From Desertivirga brevis (GTDB taxonomy: Bacteria; Bacteroidota; Bacteroidia; Sphingobacteriales; Sphingobacteriaceae), in contig NZ_JAFEWF010000001.1 of the NCBI RefSeq assembly GCF_017355835.1, positions 1,550,001-1,614,000 on the forward strand: a stretch of DNA of 64,000 nucleotides, written 5' to 3'. Below are positions 10,318 to 18,517 of this stretch, piece by piece. The notes below the pieces were generated by a model. That model was not told the DNA's origin. It worked only from the letters and a program-made list of their open reading frames with translations, and searched no databases. The stretch's first letter is position 1. Every line of letters starts with the position of its first letter. A program made the translations under genes and the position numbers.

Positions 10318-10499
10318 TTGAATTTTAATTGAAGCATTACCGTGTAATGCTCTTCCCCTTCTTCAATCTTAAGATCATGCTCTTTGTTGTATAACAAGGC
10401 TAGCCGCCGCTTCACATTAGCCAGGCCTAAGCCATTGTCTTTCCGTCCTATTTTATTTTCGTTACGCTCGTTGCTGCAGGAATTTAACACCAGTATTAA
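10314..10499 (-). pseudogene. Remnant of LytS/YehU-type histidine kinase (C-terminal 61 codons)
   Basis: Reading the minus strand in the frame that ends in TGA at 10314, 61 codons are open. They translate to the end of a HATPase_c domain: an NS.. segment, then DNGLGLANVKRRLALLYN, the hallmark ATP-lid and final helix of LytS-family kinases, then a short acidic tail. Its stop overlaps the start of the LytTR regulator (ATGA), the normal arrangement for an intact pair. Upstream the frame is closed by TAA (10500-10502) and there is no HisKA, N box or membrane region; the DUF1593 gene begins about 110 bases away on the other strand. The rest of the kinase has therefore been lost, probably by deletion or rearrangement. 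Confidence 0.8.
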
Positions 10500-10610
10500 T
10501 TACCGTTTTGGTAAACTCAAAGAATCGGTAAAGAAAAGTAAAAGAGGCATTACGAATGACGATTTGAATTGACATATTTGTATATAACCAAGCTCCCCTG
10601 CTTATAACCA

Positions 10611-11900
10611 ATGAACAATCTAATTCTGAGCTTCCTGTTTCTCTTATATTCTGTTGGTTTGATTGCACAGCAACCTGTGCCCGTTAAACCCAGGGTGATT
10701 GTAAGTACAGACATCGGTGGTACCGACCCTGATGACAACCAATCGATGACTCATTTACTAATGTATAGTGACAGGTTTAATATTGAAGGACTGGTATCTT
10801 CTCCTTCCTATGGTAACGGCAGCAAACAGGAGATCTTCCGGATGATCGGCCTGTACGAAAAGGATCTGCCTAAACTGAAAAAGCATCAGAAGGGATTTTT
10901 GGAGCCAGATTACCTAAGATCAGTTACCAAGCAAGGAAAACATGGCCGAGCCGTTTATTCCGGTTTTAGTACCGCAACCGAGGGTTCAGAATGGATCATT
11001 AAATGTGCGAAAAAGAAAAGTGATCAGCCTTTGTGGGTTTTGGGCTGGGGTGGCCTGGAGGATATAGCTCAAGCCTTACACGATGCTCCCGAGATTCAAA
11101 AGAACATACGGGTTTACTGGATAGGTGGTCCGAATAAAAAATGGAGCGCGAACAGCTACGATTATATTGCAAAGAACTTCCCTGAGCTTTGGTTTATAGA
11201 GGTCAACTCTTCTTATTACGGGTTCTTCTCGAATAGCAACATAGTCGACAGTGTAAATACAAGTAATTTTTACGACAAACATATTTTCGGTGCGGGAAAT
11301 CTGGGCAAGGATTTTAAAAGTTATTACAATGGCGAAGTTAAAATGGGCGACACCCCTTCTTTGTTATATATGATGGATGGAGACCCTGGCAACCCTACGC
11401 GCGAAAGCTGGGGTGGCAGCTTCGAAAAAACGAATCGAAGCGCTCGTGTTCTGTTCAATCGTGCTACGACGATTAAAGATACGGTTGCCTTTTGCACTAT
11501 GGTTGAATTCAACTTTAAAGGGCCTGAGATCGATGTGCCTGCCGACTCCATTTGTTTCTGGATGGAAACTCCGTATAAAACATCTGTACAGAAATGGCCT
11601 GGCTACTATCTTGGCAAAGGAATATACGGTCTTAAATATGTTCCCAAGCAAGCGGAAGTCCTTAACTATCACTTTACTTCGGCTATTCCTGGTTTCCCGT
11701 TGGGTAAAGGAATACTAGTAGTAACAAATAAATGGCCGGGAAAAGCAAACGCTAGCGATTATAGATTAGGTTCCAGCTGGTATACGGACAAGTCGGGCGA
11801 GCGATTCTATGAGGGGAAAATCCAGGGAGGCAAAACTGTTTTCAAATGGCGCGAAGCTATATTGGCCGACTGGGCAAATCGCTGGAGCTGGCTGAAATAA
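10611..11900 (+). CDS. Secreted DUF1593 nucleoside-hydrolase-like protein
   Basis: 429 residues with a Sec signal peptide ending near residue 20 (VGLIAQQ). The start of the mature protein contains RVIVSTDIGGTDPDDNQS, close to the calcium-binding aspartate motif of nucleoside hydrolases, and the family's EGLVSSPS segment. DUF1593 proteins are often annotated as cellulose- or sugar-binding proteins and occur in polysaccharide-utilisation settings; the glycosidic substrate is unknown. No SusCD pair adjoins. A -7-like element with one mismatch (10573-10580) lies about 30 bases before the ATG. The gene sits where the upstream part of the LytS kinase would be expected. Confidence 0.85.
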   Translation: MNNLILSFLFLLYSVGLIAQQPVPVKPRVIVSTDIGGTDPDDNQSMTHLLMYSDRFNIEGLVSSPSYGNGSKQEIFRMIGLYEKDLPKLKKHQKGFLEPDYLRSVTKQGKHGRAVYSGFSTATEGSEWIIKCAKKKSDQPLWVLGWGGLEDIAQALHDAPEIQKNIRVYWIGGPNKKWSANSYDYIAKNFPELWFIEVNSSYYGFFSNSNIVDSVNTSNFYDKHIFGAGNLGKDFKSYYNGEVKMGDTPSLLYMMDGDPGNPTRESWGGSFEKTNRSARVLFNRATTIKDTVAFCTMVEFNFKGPEIDVPADSICFWMETPYKTSVQKWPGYYLGKGIYGLKYVPKQAEVLNYHFTSAIPGFPLGKGILVVTNKWPGKANASDYRLGSSWYTDKSGERFYEGKIQGGKTVFKWREAILADWANRWSWLK

Positions 11901-11968
11901 GAAGAAGTAATATTGCAATTTTCTGACGGCAAACTATTGCTCAAAAGCGTCTAATGCGCGATACTTGC

Positions 11969-11988
11969 AACATACTATTTAGTATGTT
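11969..11988. promoter_or_regulatory. Candidate TetR operator O1 (autoregulatory)
   Basis: A perfect 8-base inverted repeat with a 4-base centre, AACATACT-ATTT-AGTATGTT, ends two bases before the ATG of the TetR gene. A near copy lies at 12591-12610, before the next gene. Symmetry, spacing and paired placement fit the binding site of the TetR protein encoded here; binding itself is inferred. Confidence 0.7.
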
Positions 11989-11990
11989 CT

Positions 11991-12575
11991 ATGTCTAAAG
12001 CAGGACTTACCAGGCAGAATATTTTACAGAAAGCTTTTACCCTGATTTACCGAAAGGGATTTCAAGCTACAAGTATCGATGAGATCATCGCTACCACTCA
12101 GGTTACCAAGGGAGCTTTCTTCTATCATTTCAAAAATAAAGAAGAAATGGGCTTGGCTATAATCAATGAAGTGATGTATCCGTCAATGTATCCCTATATG
12201 ATCTCTACACTTGAGGGCCCCGGAAATATCCCTGACAAGATCTATAATATGATAAAAAACCTTTTGCAAGCCCCCTTTTTTGAGGTCGAACATGGTTGCC
12301 CTACAGTCAATTTGATCGAAGAGATGGCTCCACTAAATGAGGCCTTTAAATCTGCACTTCAAAAGCTGGTGAAGGAATGGCAAAAAGCGATTGAGATTGC
12401 CATTGAGAAGGCTCAGGCAAAAGGTGAAATAGATACACAACATGATGCAAAGATGATTGCTCTTTATATAACTATCAATTACAACGGTATACGCAATATG
12501 GGAAAAGTTCTGGGCAGGACCTGCTACGGCAAATTCCTTCAGGAATTCAAAAAATATCTATCGGCACTGAAGTAA
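11991..12575 (+). CDS. TetR/AcrR-family transcriptional regulator
   Basis: 194 residues. The N-terminal helix-turn-helix is typical: ILQKAFTLIYRKGFQATSID, then TQVTKGAFFYHFKNKEE. The C-terminal half is a ligand-binding domain of the TetR_C type with CPTVNLIEEMA, as in YcdC/NemR-like regulators that respond to small organic electrophiles or similar ligands; the ligand here is unknown. An inverted repeat directly before its ATG and a copy before the downstream operon suggest that it represses itself and the membrane/cytochrome genes that follow. Confidence 0.92.
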   Translation: MSKAGLTRQNILQKAFTLIYRKGFQATSIDEIIATTQVTKGAFFYHFKNKEEMGLAIINEVMYPSMYPYMISTLEGPGNIPDKIYNMIKNLLQAPFFEVEHGCPTVNLIEEMAPLNEAFKSALQKLVKEWQKAIEIAIEKAQAKGEIDTQHDAKMIALYITINYNGIRNMGKVLGRTCYGKFLQEFKKYLSALK

Positions 12576-12590
12576 AAAAATTTAAGCATA

Positions 12591-12610
12591 AACATACCAA
12601 CTAGTATCTT
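12591..12610. promoter_or_regulatory. Candidate TetR operator O2
   Basis: AACATACC-AACT-AGTATCTT matches the operator before the TetR gene at 14 of the 16 arm positions, with the same 4-base centre. It lies 17-36 bases upstream of the ATG at 12627, so repressor binding here would block transcription of the three-gene membrane/cytochrome operon. Confidence 0.65.
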
Positions 12611-12626
12611 TTAAAAGATAATAAAC

Positions 12627-13136
12627 ATGTACTCTTCACTACTTTCCCTTCATTCATTATTCCGGTGGCTGGTAGTTATCAGTCTGATCTTTTCCATCTT
12701 ATTTTCTTATTTCGGCCTGGTAAACAACAAGCCATTTTCAAAAAGTGTGAACACTATAAGGCATTGGACCGCCACAATTGCTCATCTCCAGCTCATGATA
12801 GGCTTAACGCTTTATTTCCAAAGTCCCTTGATTAAACTACAAATATCTGATAGTGGGGATGGTCTTATCTCAGAACAATATTTCTTCCGCTACTTGCATC
12901 TCCTCCTGATGCTTATCGCCATTACAGTAATCACAATAGGTTCTGCTAAAGCAAAAAGGGCTAACACTGACAAAGCTAAACATCGAATTATGCTTTCCTG
13001 GTTTGGAGCAGGACTCCTACTAATAGTGACTGCCATCCCCTGGCCTTTTTCTCCTTTGGCAAAACGTCCAGTCCTCCGGGATTTCGCGGTTGAAACATCA
13101 ACGGTAAATAACACAATCACTAAAAACAATGTATAA
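12627..13136 (+). CDS. Four-helix membrane protein, cytochrome b-like
   Basis: 169 residues with four predicted transmembrane helices. Histidines fall in or beside helices (LHSLFRW near the N-terminus, RHWTATIAHLQLM, RYLHLLLM, KAKHRIM), a pattern for which Bacteroidota relatives are sometimes called cytochrome B; heme binding is not established. It overlaps the next gene by 8 bases and is the first gene of the putative TetR-controlled operon that ends with a diheme cytochrome c, consistent with a membrane redox module. Confidence 0.65.
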   Translation: MYSSLLSLHSLFRWLVVISLIFSILFSYFGLVNNKPFSKSVNTIRHWTATIAHLQLMIGLTLYFQSPLIKLQISDSGDGLISEQYFFRYLHLLLMLIAITVITIGSAKAKRANTDKAKHRIMLSWFGAGLLLIVTAIPWPFSPLAKRPVLRDFAVETSTVNNTITKNNV

Positions 13137-13461
13137 TATGATTAAAACAGCTACAGGACGCCTGAGACTGATAGGCTACTTGGAAGGTTGCTCTCTTCTG
13201 ATCCTTCTTTTTGTCGGCGTTCCGATGAAACACTGGGCAGATAACCCAAGTATTGTCAAAATTGCAGGTCCGGTTCACGGTGCCTTATTTCTTTGGTATA
13301 TCTTTAACACCTTAAGCGTTGCTGTGGAACACCATTGGAAGTTTAGAGAAGTAACCTGGAAGGTTTTGGTAGCTTGCATGATTCCTTTCGGAACTTTCTA
13401 CGTTGACAGACGTATTTTACGTAATAAAAGTTCAGATAGCGTTCTGGAGACGATTAATTAA
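13129..13461 (+). CDS. DUF3817 integral membrane protein
   Basis: 110 residues with three hydrophobic helices. GRLRLIGYLEGCSLLILLFVG followed by PMKHWADNP and the central VHGALFLWY are characteristic of DUF3817 (YdzA-like) proteins; function unknown. The start overlaps the upstream membrane-protein gene by 8 bases, and the stop is directly adjacent to the start of the cytochrome gene, so the three genes are one transcription unit. Confidence 0.85.
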   Translation: MYNMIKTATGRLRLIGYLEGCSLLILLFVGVPMKHWADNPSIVKIAGPVHGALFLWYIFNTLSVAVEHHWKFREVTWKVLVACMIPFGTFYVDRRILRNKSSDSVLETIN

Positions 13462-14439
13462 ATGAGAACTAAAATCCTGCTTCTGGCAATTCTGTTATTT
13501 CCTTTACTCTACATATCCTTCTGTAATCAGAAAAAGACCCCAAAGAATAATAGTTCTGCTTTCCCATTGTCATTGAAGGACTACGGCCTTTTTGATGGAC
13601 CAATCAAGAGACTTCAACCTTCAAGAAATGTGTTCAGCTATCAGCTGTCTTCAGCCCTCTTTACTGATTATACAGAAAAGCAAAGGTTGATCAGGCTTCC
13701 AAGAGGAAAAATGATTCAAGTGGATAAGAGCTCTGCATTATCCTTTCCAGAAGGAACGATCATCGCCAAAACATTTTACTATCCGAAATCAGGAAAAGAA
13801 GGCAGGATAATGGAAACCCGTATTCTAGAGAGAATAAATGGGAGCTGGGCTGCAGCTACCTATAAATGGAATGAGTCGCAGGACGACGCAAGATTAGTTA
13901 CCAAAGGGGAAAATGTACCTGTGACATTCAAAGACACGAAGGATCGCGAATGGAAAACTGCTTATCGGATTCCTTCTACAAAAGACTGCGGCACTTGTCA
14001 CCAAAAGTCAGGAACCATGGTTACGATAGGACCAGAATTGGCAAACCTGAATAGAATGGTAGCAGGAAAAGACGGAAAACCTGTAAATCAGCTGCAAATT
14101 ATGCAGGCATTGGGATTTTTAAAGTTGGGAAAAGGTTCGAAGATAGCTGAGGGCCTTCCCGCTTACTTTGATAATAAAAATTCTTTGGAGAAACGGGCAA
14201 GGGCTTACCTCAAGATAAACTGTGCTCACTGCCATAATCCAGGAGGCTTTGCATCTGCCCAAACTATTTCTCTTGATTATAGCACAACCTTAAGTGCTTC
14301 TGGCTTACTTCTGCATCGCAAACCTATTCCTGAGCGGATGAAAATCATGGGGCAGTATCATATGCCTAAACTTGGCACTACCCTTCCTGATGTCGAAGGC
14401 ATTGACCTGATTGAGGAATATCTGAAAAGCTTGCCTTAA
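13462..14439 (+). CDS. SO2930-family diheme c-type cytochrome
   Basis: 325 residues, exported: an N-terminal hydrophobic segment ends in a cysteine near residue 21 (YISFC), possibly a lipoprotein site though a poor lipobox. Two heme c motifs are present, CGTCH (about residue 176) and CAHCH (about 251). The N-terminal half carries LKDYGLFDG, PYxLSSALFTDYTEKQR-like spacing and FPEGTIIAKTFYYP, typical of SO2930 relatives, which in other bacteria often neighbour a beta-helix protein. It would be a periplasmic electron carrier or oxidoreductase. No c-type cytochrome maturation genes are adjacent, although a DsbD homologue lies 4 kb away. Confidence 0.8.
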   Translation: MRTKILLLAILLFPLLYISFCNQKKTPKNNSSAFPLSLKDYGLFDGPIKRLQPSRNVFSYQLSSALFTDYTEKQRLIRLPRGKMIQVDKSSALSFPEGTIIAKTFYYPKSGKEGRIMETRILERINGSWAAATYKWNESQDDARLVTKGENVPVTFKDTKDREWKTAYRIPSTKDCGTCHQKSGTMVTIGPELANLNRMVAGKDGKPVNQLQIMQALGFLKLGKGSKIAEGLPAYFDNKNSLEKRARAYLKINCAHCHNPGGFASAQTISLDYSTTLSASGLLLHRKPIPERMKIMGQYHMPKLGTTLPDVEGIDLIEEYLKSLP

Positions 14440-14469
14440 TAAATGGAATATCAGCACTGGCTGGGAGAA

Positions 14470-15711
14470 CTATTTTAGCCAGTTACGGATCACATCTATT
14501 AAGGCTACCAGTTCAAGTTCATCGATAATATAAGGAGGCATAAGGTAAATTATATTACCTATTGGTCTGAGCCATACACCTTGGCTAAGAGCAAATTCTT
14601 TGAAACCTGAGAGTACCGAAGGATCAGTAACTTCAATAGCTCCAAGGGCTCCAATAACTCTTTTGTCAACAATAAGAGGAGAATTAAGGGTCCTGAACTG
14701 CTCTTTAATTATGCGGTTAATTTCCTGAATCTTTTCGAGATAATTCTCCTCTTCTATTAACTGAATGCTTCGAAGAGCAACCGCGCAGGCAAGTGGATTG
14801 GCCATAAAAGTCGGCCCGTGCATGAGGGCCTTGTTGTAATCGTCGCCCAAAAAGCTGTCATATACGTCCGTAGTAGCTAGGGTTGCAGCGTGCCCTAAAT
14901 AACCGGCAGTGAGCGCTTTGCCAATAACCATGATATCCGGAGTTACATCAGCATATTCTGCTGCAAACAGTTTTCCTGTTCGTCCAAAACCTGTAGCTAC
15001 TTCGTCAAATATCAGAAGAACCTGATACTTCTTACTTAGTTCACGGACTGCCTTAAGATAATGAGGCGAGTAAATATGAAAGCCCCCGGCGCATTGAACA
15101 ATAGGTTCCAGGATGATACCTGCGATCTCATGATGTTTTTCGGACAAAGTTTTTTCAAGCTGTTGAACGGCAAGTTGTACTGTTTCTGGCCCGGCTTCAA
15201 ATCCCCCTTTAGGAATTTCAAGCATAAAGCCTCGATGTAATACACCAGAAAAAGACCTGCTGAAGTCAGAATCATCGCTAACTTCCATCGCTTTAAAGGT
15301 GTCCCCATGATAGCCGTTCTTAAGGGACAAGAACTTGGACTTCTCCGTGTAACCCTTGTTGCTCCAGTATTGAATAGCCATTTTTAGTGCCACTTCAACC
15401 CCTACGGAGCCACTGTCGGAAAAAAAAACATGATTTAATCCGGAGGGAGTAATGCGGACTAATGCTTCGGCGAGATCAATAGCCGGTTGATGAGAAAGTC
15501 CGCCAAGCATTACGTGCGCAAACTTATCTATTTGTTCTTTTAATGCTGTATTTAAAGCTGGGTGACTATATCCATGGATAACAGCCCACCAGGAAGAAAT
15601 GCCATCTATCAAAGAGCGGCCGTTTTCCAGGTTCATCCTTACACCTCTGCCCGAAACCATTTTAGGAAGGTCCTTCAGGTGTTTCATTTGTGTATAGGGA
15701 TACCAGATCAT
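14470..15711 (-). CDS. bioA: Adenosylmethionine-8-amino-7-oxononanoate aminotransferase
   Basis: 413 residues of a class III PLP aminotransferase. The N-terminal WYPYTQMK and DGISSWW are diagnostic of BioA, which converts KAPA to DAPA in biotin synthesis with S-adenosylmethionine as amino donor. The cofactor aspartate is in IFDEVATGFGRTGK and the Schiff-base lysine is K265 (VIGKALTAGYLGH). No other bio gene is adjacent, so the pathway is dispersed. The start ATG is followed by family-typical sequence with no upstream alternative needed. Confidence 0.95.
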   Translation of the reverse strand: MIWYPYTQMKHLKDLPKMVSGRGVRMNLENGRSLIDGISSWWAVIHGYSHPALNTALKEQIDKFAHVMLGGLSHQPAIDLAEALVRITPSGLNHVFFSDSGSVGVEVALKMAIQYWSNKGYTEKSKFLSLKNGYHGDTFKAMEVSDDSDFSRSFSGVLHRGFMLEIPKGGFEAGPETVQLAVQQLEKTLSEKHHEIAGIILEPIVQCAGGFHIYSPHYLKAVRELSKKYQVLLIFDEVATGFGRTGKLFAAEYADVTPDIMVIGKALTAGYLGHAATLATTDVYDSFLGDDYNKALMHGPTFMANPLACAVALRSIQLIEEENYLEKIQEINRIIKEQFRTLNSPLIVDKRVIGALGAIEVTDPSVLSGFKEFALSQGVWLRPIGNIIYLMPPYIIDELELVALIDVIRNWLK

Positions 15712-15805
15712 TGCTTTTAAATTTTGCCAAAGATAAAAGGAACCTATACACAGGCGAGTTGATATTTAAAAACACTTATATTTGAATAAAGGAGAAACCG
15801 GAAAT

Positions 15806-15991
15806 ATGGATCCTATTGATGATTTAAGGAACTACAAATTCGGCATGTTCTATTACAATACCGAAGATCCGCGGACAATTGTGCCCAAGCGTCATAGGAT
15901 GATGGGCTATCAGATGAATTTTGCCAGAAAGATCAATGTTTTTCTTGCCTTGCTGATTTTGATTTTAATCGGTGTCCTCACGACAGTTTGA
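15806..15991 (+). CDS. DUF5808-like small membrane-anchored protein
   Basis: 61 residues from the ATG at 15806, which has a good ribosome-binding site (AAGGAG, 15789-15794); a TTG at 15782 would start before that site. The central GMFYYNTEDPRTIVPKR followed by NFAR matches the DUF5808 domain, and the last 18 residues form one transmembrane helix. Function unknown. Its 3' end overlaps the end of the convergent ferredoxin gene by 14 bases. Confidence 0.7.
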   Translation: MDPIDDLRNYKFGMFYYNTEDPRTIVPKRHRMMGYQMNFARKINVFLALLILILIGVLTTV

Positions 15992-16199
15992 TAATATTTA
16001 CAGGGCAAGCCTTTGCCACAACTTGAGTTCTCTCATGAGTGAGAGTGTCCACAGGTAGGACGGAAATATTGCGTTTAGAGGTAGAGTGAAGTAAAGTTGC
16101 TTTTCCATCTTTTTTAGACATGGACCACAAATTCGGCTGCATTTCGGCGCAAACTGCACAACCAATACATTTTTCCCGTAGATGAACTATCTTGGGCAT
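15978..16199 (-). CDS. Single-cluster [4Fe-4S] ferredoxin
   Basis: 73 residues. Cluster ligands are visible as CIGCAVC (C11, C14, C17) and a distal cysteine in KACPVNII, the arrangement of monocluster bacterial ferredoxins. It is a soluble electron carrier. Its ATG shares one base with the stop of the U32 peptidase-like gene (TGATG), so the two are translationally coupled and the ferredoxin is a strong candidate for that enzyme's electron donor. Confidence 0.88.
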   Translation of the reverse strand: MPKIVHLREKCIGCAVCAEMQPNLWSMSKKDGKATLLHSTSKRNISVLPVDTLTHERTQVVAKACPVNIIKLS

Positions 16200-17428
16200 C
16201 AGTTAACAAGTTTATACAATTTATCGCCTTTGGAGATTTTATCGGCAAGTGGCACTGTAAGTTTTTCCCCTTTTGCTGCTTCTGCTTTCTCCAGTCCATC
16301 TACCCTGAAATCCTCAAGTTTCAGCTCTATAACACCTTTTTTGGTGCCTGTTATTAGGATCGAGTCTCCTTTTTTTAATGAGCCGCTTTCTATCGTAAAT
16401 TCTGCAACCTTGGGCTGATTGAAATAATTACTACCTTTCCCCACGTATATTTTTTTCTGGGTTGCCTGGTTACCCGGATGACTCGTCCACTCCCCTAATT
16501 CCCTGCCTAAATAATACCCTTCCCAGAATCCTCGATTGTAAACTTTATTCAATTCCGTCTTCCAGTTGTCAACCTGTTCCTGATTGTAATTACCTGCCTC
16601 AATAGCATCCAGGGCTTCCCGGTAACACTTGGTTGTGGTGTAGACATATTCCGCCGACTTAGTACGGCCTTCAATTTTGAGAACGTTAACACCTGCAGCC
16701 ACTATCTGATCAAGAATATCAATGGTGCACAGATCTTTAGGAGACATGATATATTCGTTTTCTACCATTAGTTCGTGTCCGTTCTCATAGTCGAATACTT
16801 TATAGGGCCTGCGGCAGTTTTGGGAGCATGCACCGCGGTTTGCTGAAGCGTTTTGAGTGTGAAGACTCAAATAACATTTCCCTGACACCGCCATACACAA
16901 TGCTCCATGTACAAAAACCTCTATACCTACGCGTTTTCCTGAAGGTCCATTGATATCCTTACGGATAATTTCCCTGGTTATTTCTTCAATTTGTTTTAAT
17001 GTGAGCTCTCTTGAAAGTACTATTACATCTGCAAACTTTGAATGGAAGGTAACTGATTGGATATTAGTGATATTTGCCTGAGTAGAAATATGCAAAGGCA
17101 TCCCCACCTGATTGCATAGCTGGATAATGGCATAGTCTGCAGCAATTACTGCATTTATCCCGCATCTTTTAGCTTCTTTGATAAGTACTTCTGCAAGTTT
17201 AAGATCATGGTTATAGATAATAGTATTCAGAGTTAAATAACACTTTATACTGTTATCCTTTGCAATACGCCCTATCTCCTCTAAATCCTCCAGAAAAAAA
17301 GCATTGACGGATTTCGCGCGCATGTTGAGCTGTTCGATACCGAAATACACCGAATCGGCACCGGCGCGAATCGCGGCATACAAAGAATCGTAAGAACCAA
17401 CGGGGGAAAGCAATTCGGGAGTTTTCAT
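16199..17428 (-). CDS. U32 family peptidase / RNA hydroxylase (TrhP/RlhA-like)
   Basis: 409 residues from the ATG at 17428; an upstream GTG-type extension to 17467 lacks family similarity. The U32 signature is intact (EVFVHGALCMAVSGKCYLS), followed by ACSQNCRRPY, the cysteines proposed to bind an Fe-S cluster. E. coli members YegQ/TrhP and RlhA hydroxylate tRNA U34 and 23S rRNA C2501, using prephenate and iron-sulfur chemistry; which RNA is the target here cannot be told. Coupling to a ferredoxin gene favours the RNA-hydroxylase role over proteolysis. Confidence 0.85.
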   Translation of the reverse strand: MKTPELLSPVGSYDSLYAAIRAGADSVYFGIEQLNMRAKSVNAFFLEDLEEIGRIAKDNSIKCYLTLNTIIYNHDLKLAEVLIKEAKRCGINAVIAADYAIIQLCNQVGMPLHISTQANITNIQSVTFHSKFADVIVLSRELTLKQIEEITREIIRKDINGPSGKRVGIEVFVHGALCMAVSGKCYLSLHTQNASANRGACSQNCRRPYKVFDYENGHELMVENEYIMSPKDLCTIDILDQIVAAGVNVLKIEGRTKSAEYVYTTTKCYREALDAIEAGNYNQEQVDNWKTELNKVYNRGFWEGYYLGRELGEWTSHPGNQATQKKIYVGKGSNYFNQPKVAEFTIESGSLKKGDSILITGTKKGVIELKLEDFRVDGLEKAEAAKGEKLTVPLADKISKGDKLYKLVN

Positions 17429-17509
17429 AATAAAACTTGCGTTATCAGCGCAACACGAGGGATGCACTGATCAGTTCGCAAATCTTCACAAAACCTTCAA
17501 AAATAAATA

Positions 17510-17521
17510 TGACGAAGATCA
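17510..17521. promoter_or_regulatory. CRP/FNR-type half-palindrome upstream of the U32 gene
   Basis: TGACGAAGATCA fits the TGA-N6-TCA core shared by CRP and FNR sites, with the right arm extended to TCACA. It lies 82-93 bases before the ATG of the U32/ferredoxin unit. Two Crp/Fnr regulators are encoded in the window; a link is only suggested. Confidence 0.35.
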
Positions 17522-17567
17522 CAACAACCTAAAACCGGCTATCCTGCTGATATGGATTTTTGAGATA

Positions 17568-18020
17568 CTAACCAAAATACTCTTCAGGGACTTTTAACCC
17601 CTCCTTCTCATCATTCCACAACATCGAAATGATCCTCCAACTGCCCTCATTAAAAATAAACTGGATATAATTTACTCCACGCTTCCAGGGTTGTTCAGAA
17701 TTAGGCCGGGATGCATGTTCATATACACTGACACGATGAGCGGTGTTTCCAAAAACTTCAGTAACATCAGCGATCTCCTGAATAGAATAAAATTCTGCAT
17801 TCCCTTCTTCTATCTGATGCATAATGGCCTGCATATAACTTTGAACTGTAAACTCTAAGGGATTGTCAAAGTTACCATTCACCAGTTTCCCATCTCCATA
17901 GAATAATTCTTGTAGCTGATCCAAATTAGGATATTTCTCGTGACTAAAACAAATGCTCTCGTAAAACTTCTGAGTCAGGTGGTCTATTTGGAGATTAGTC
18001 ATAATGTACTGTGCTTTCAT
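17568..18020 (-). CDS. NTF2/SnoaL-like protein
   Basis: 150 residues, cytoplasmic. Pattern and length match the SnoaL/NTF2 cone fold: an N-terminal helix, LFYGDGKLVNG, a central helix pair, then beta strands ending RGVNYIQFIFNEGSWRIISMLW, close to the 'xxFxxxxxGWRIxxxxW' ending of the family. Active-site residues cannot be assigned, and function is unknown. It is a single gene with its own upstream region, divergent from the small response regulator. Confidence 0.7.
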   Translation of the reverse strand: MKAQYIMTNLQIDHLTQKFYESICFSHEKYPNLDQLQELFYGDGKLVNGNFDNPLEFTVQSYMQAIMHQIEEGNAEFYSIQEIADVTEVFGNTAHRVSVYEHASRPNSEQPWKRGVNYIQFIFNEGSWRIISMLWNDEKEGLKVPEEYFG

Positions 18021-18120
18021 TCCTATACAAGAACAAAAGTTTTTTGTTTATAACAAATGAAAAACCGTGGAAACTTTTTAATATTGCCTACGTTGAGAAG
18101 ATTTATAAAAAGAAAAAAAA

Positions 18121-18513
18121 ATGTGCTTTGTTTATGTAATTGACGATGATCCTATTCATCAAAAAATAACTGAGATCCTGATCAGAAAGTCAGGAGCGTT
18201 CAAGAAACACACGGCTTTCCCTGGTGTAAGTTCTGCTATTGAAGCCTTACAATTACATAAAAATGAGCCCGAAAACCTTCCTGACGTAATCCTGCTTGAC
18301 CTTAATATGCCTGTACTTGACGGTTGGGACTTCCTTGACCAATTTAAGGATCAAAAAGCCGAACTTCAGAAGAACATTCAGGTTTTTATTGTATCATCAA
18401 GTGCAATACAGTCTGAAATAGACCGGTCAACACAGTATTCGTTTGTAAAAGAATTTATTACTAAACCGCTTGACACGCAAAAATTAATTGAAATCAGCAG
18501 TCTTTGCAATTAG
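18121..18513 (+). CDS. Single-domain response regulator
   Basis: 130 residues, receiver domain only: acidic triad D8-D10, phospho-acceptor D60 in LLDLNMPVLDGWDF, a serine pair at the T/S switch position and K in ITKPLD. Stand-alone receivers of this kind are common in Bacteroidota and work as phospho-shuttles or by protein contact. It could serve the kinases at 2.7-9.6 kb, but there is no direct evidence for pairing. Confidence 0.9.
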   Translation: MCFVYVIDDDPIHQKITEILIRKSGAFKKHTAFPGVSSAIEALQLHKNEPENLPDVILLDLNMPVLDGWDFLDQFKDQKAELQKNIQVFIVSSSAIQSEIDRSTQYSFVKEFITKPLDTQKLIEISSLCN

Positions 18514-18517
18514 CCTT

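Noticed and set aside
10462..10668. Minus-strand frame of 68 codons beside the kinase remnant
   Set aside because: It is in a different frame from the HATPase tail and runs antisense into the DUF1593 signal peptide; composition is not protein-like.
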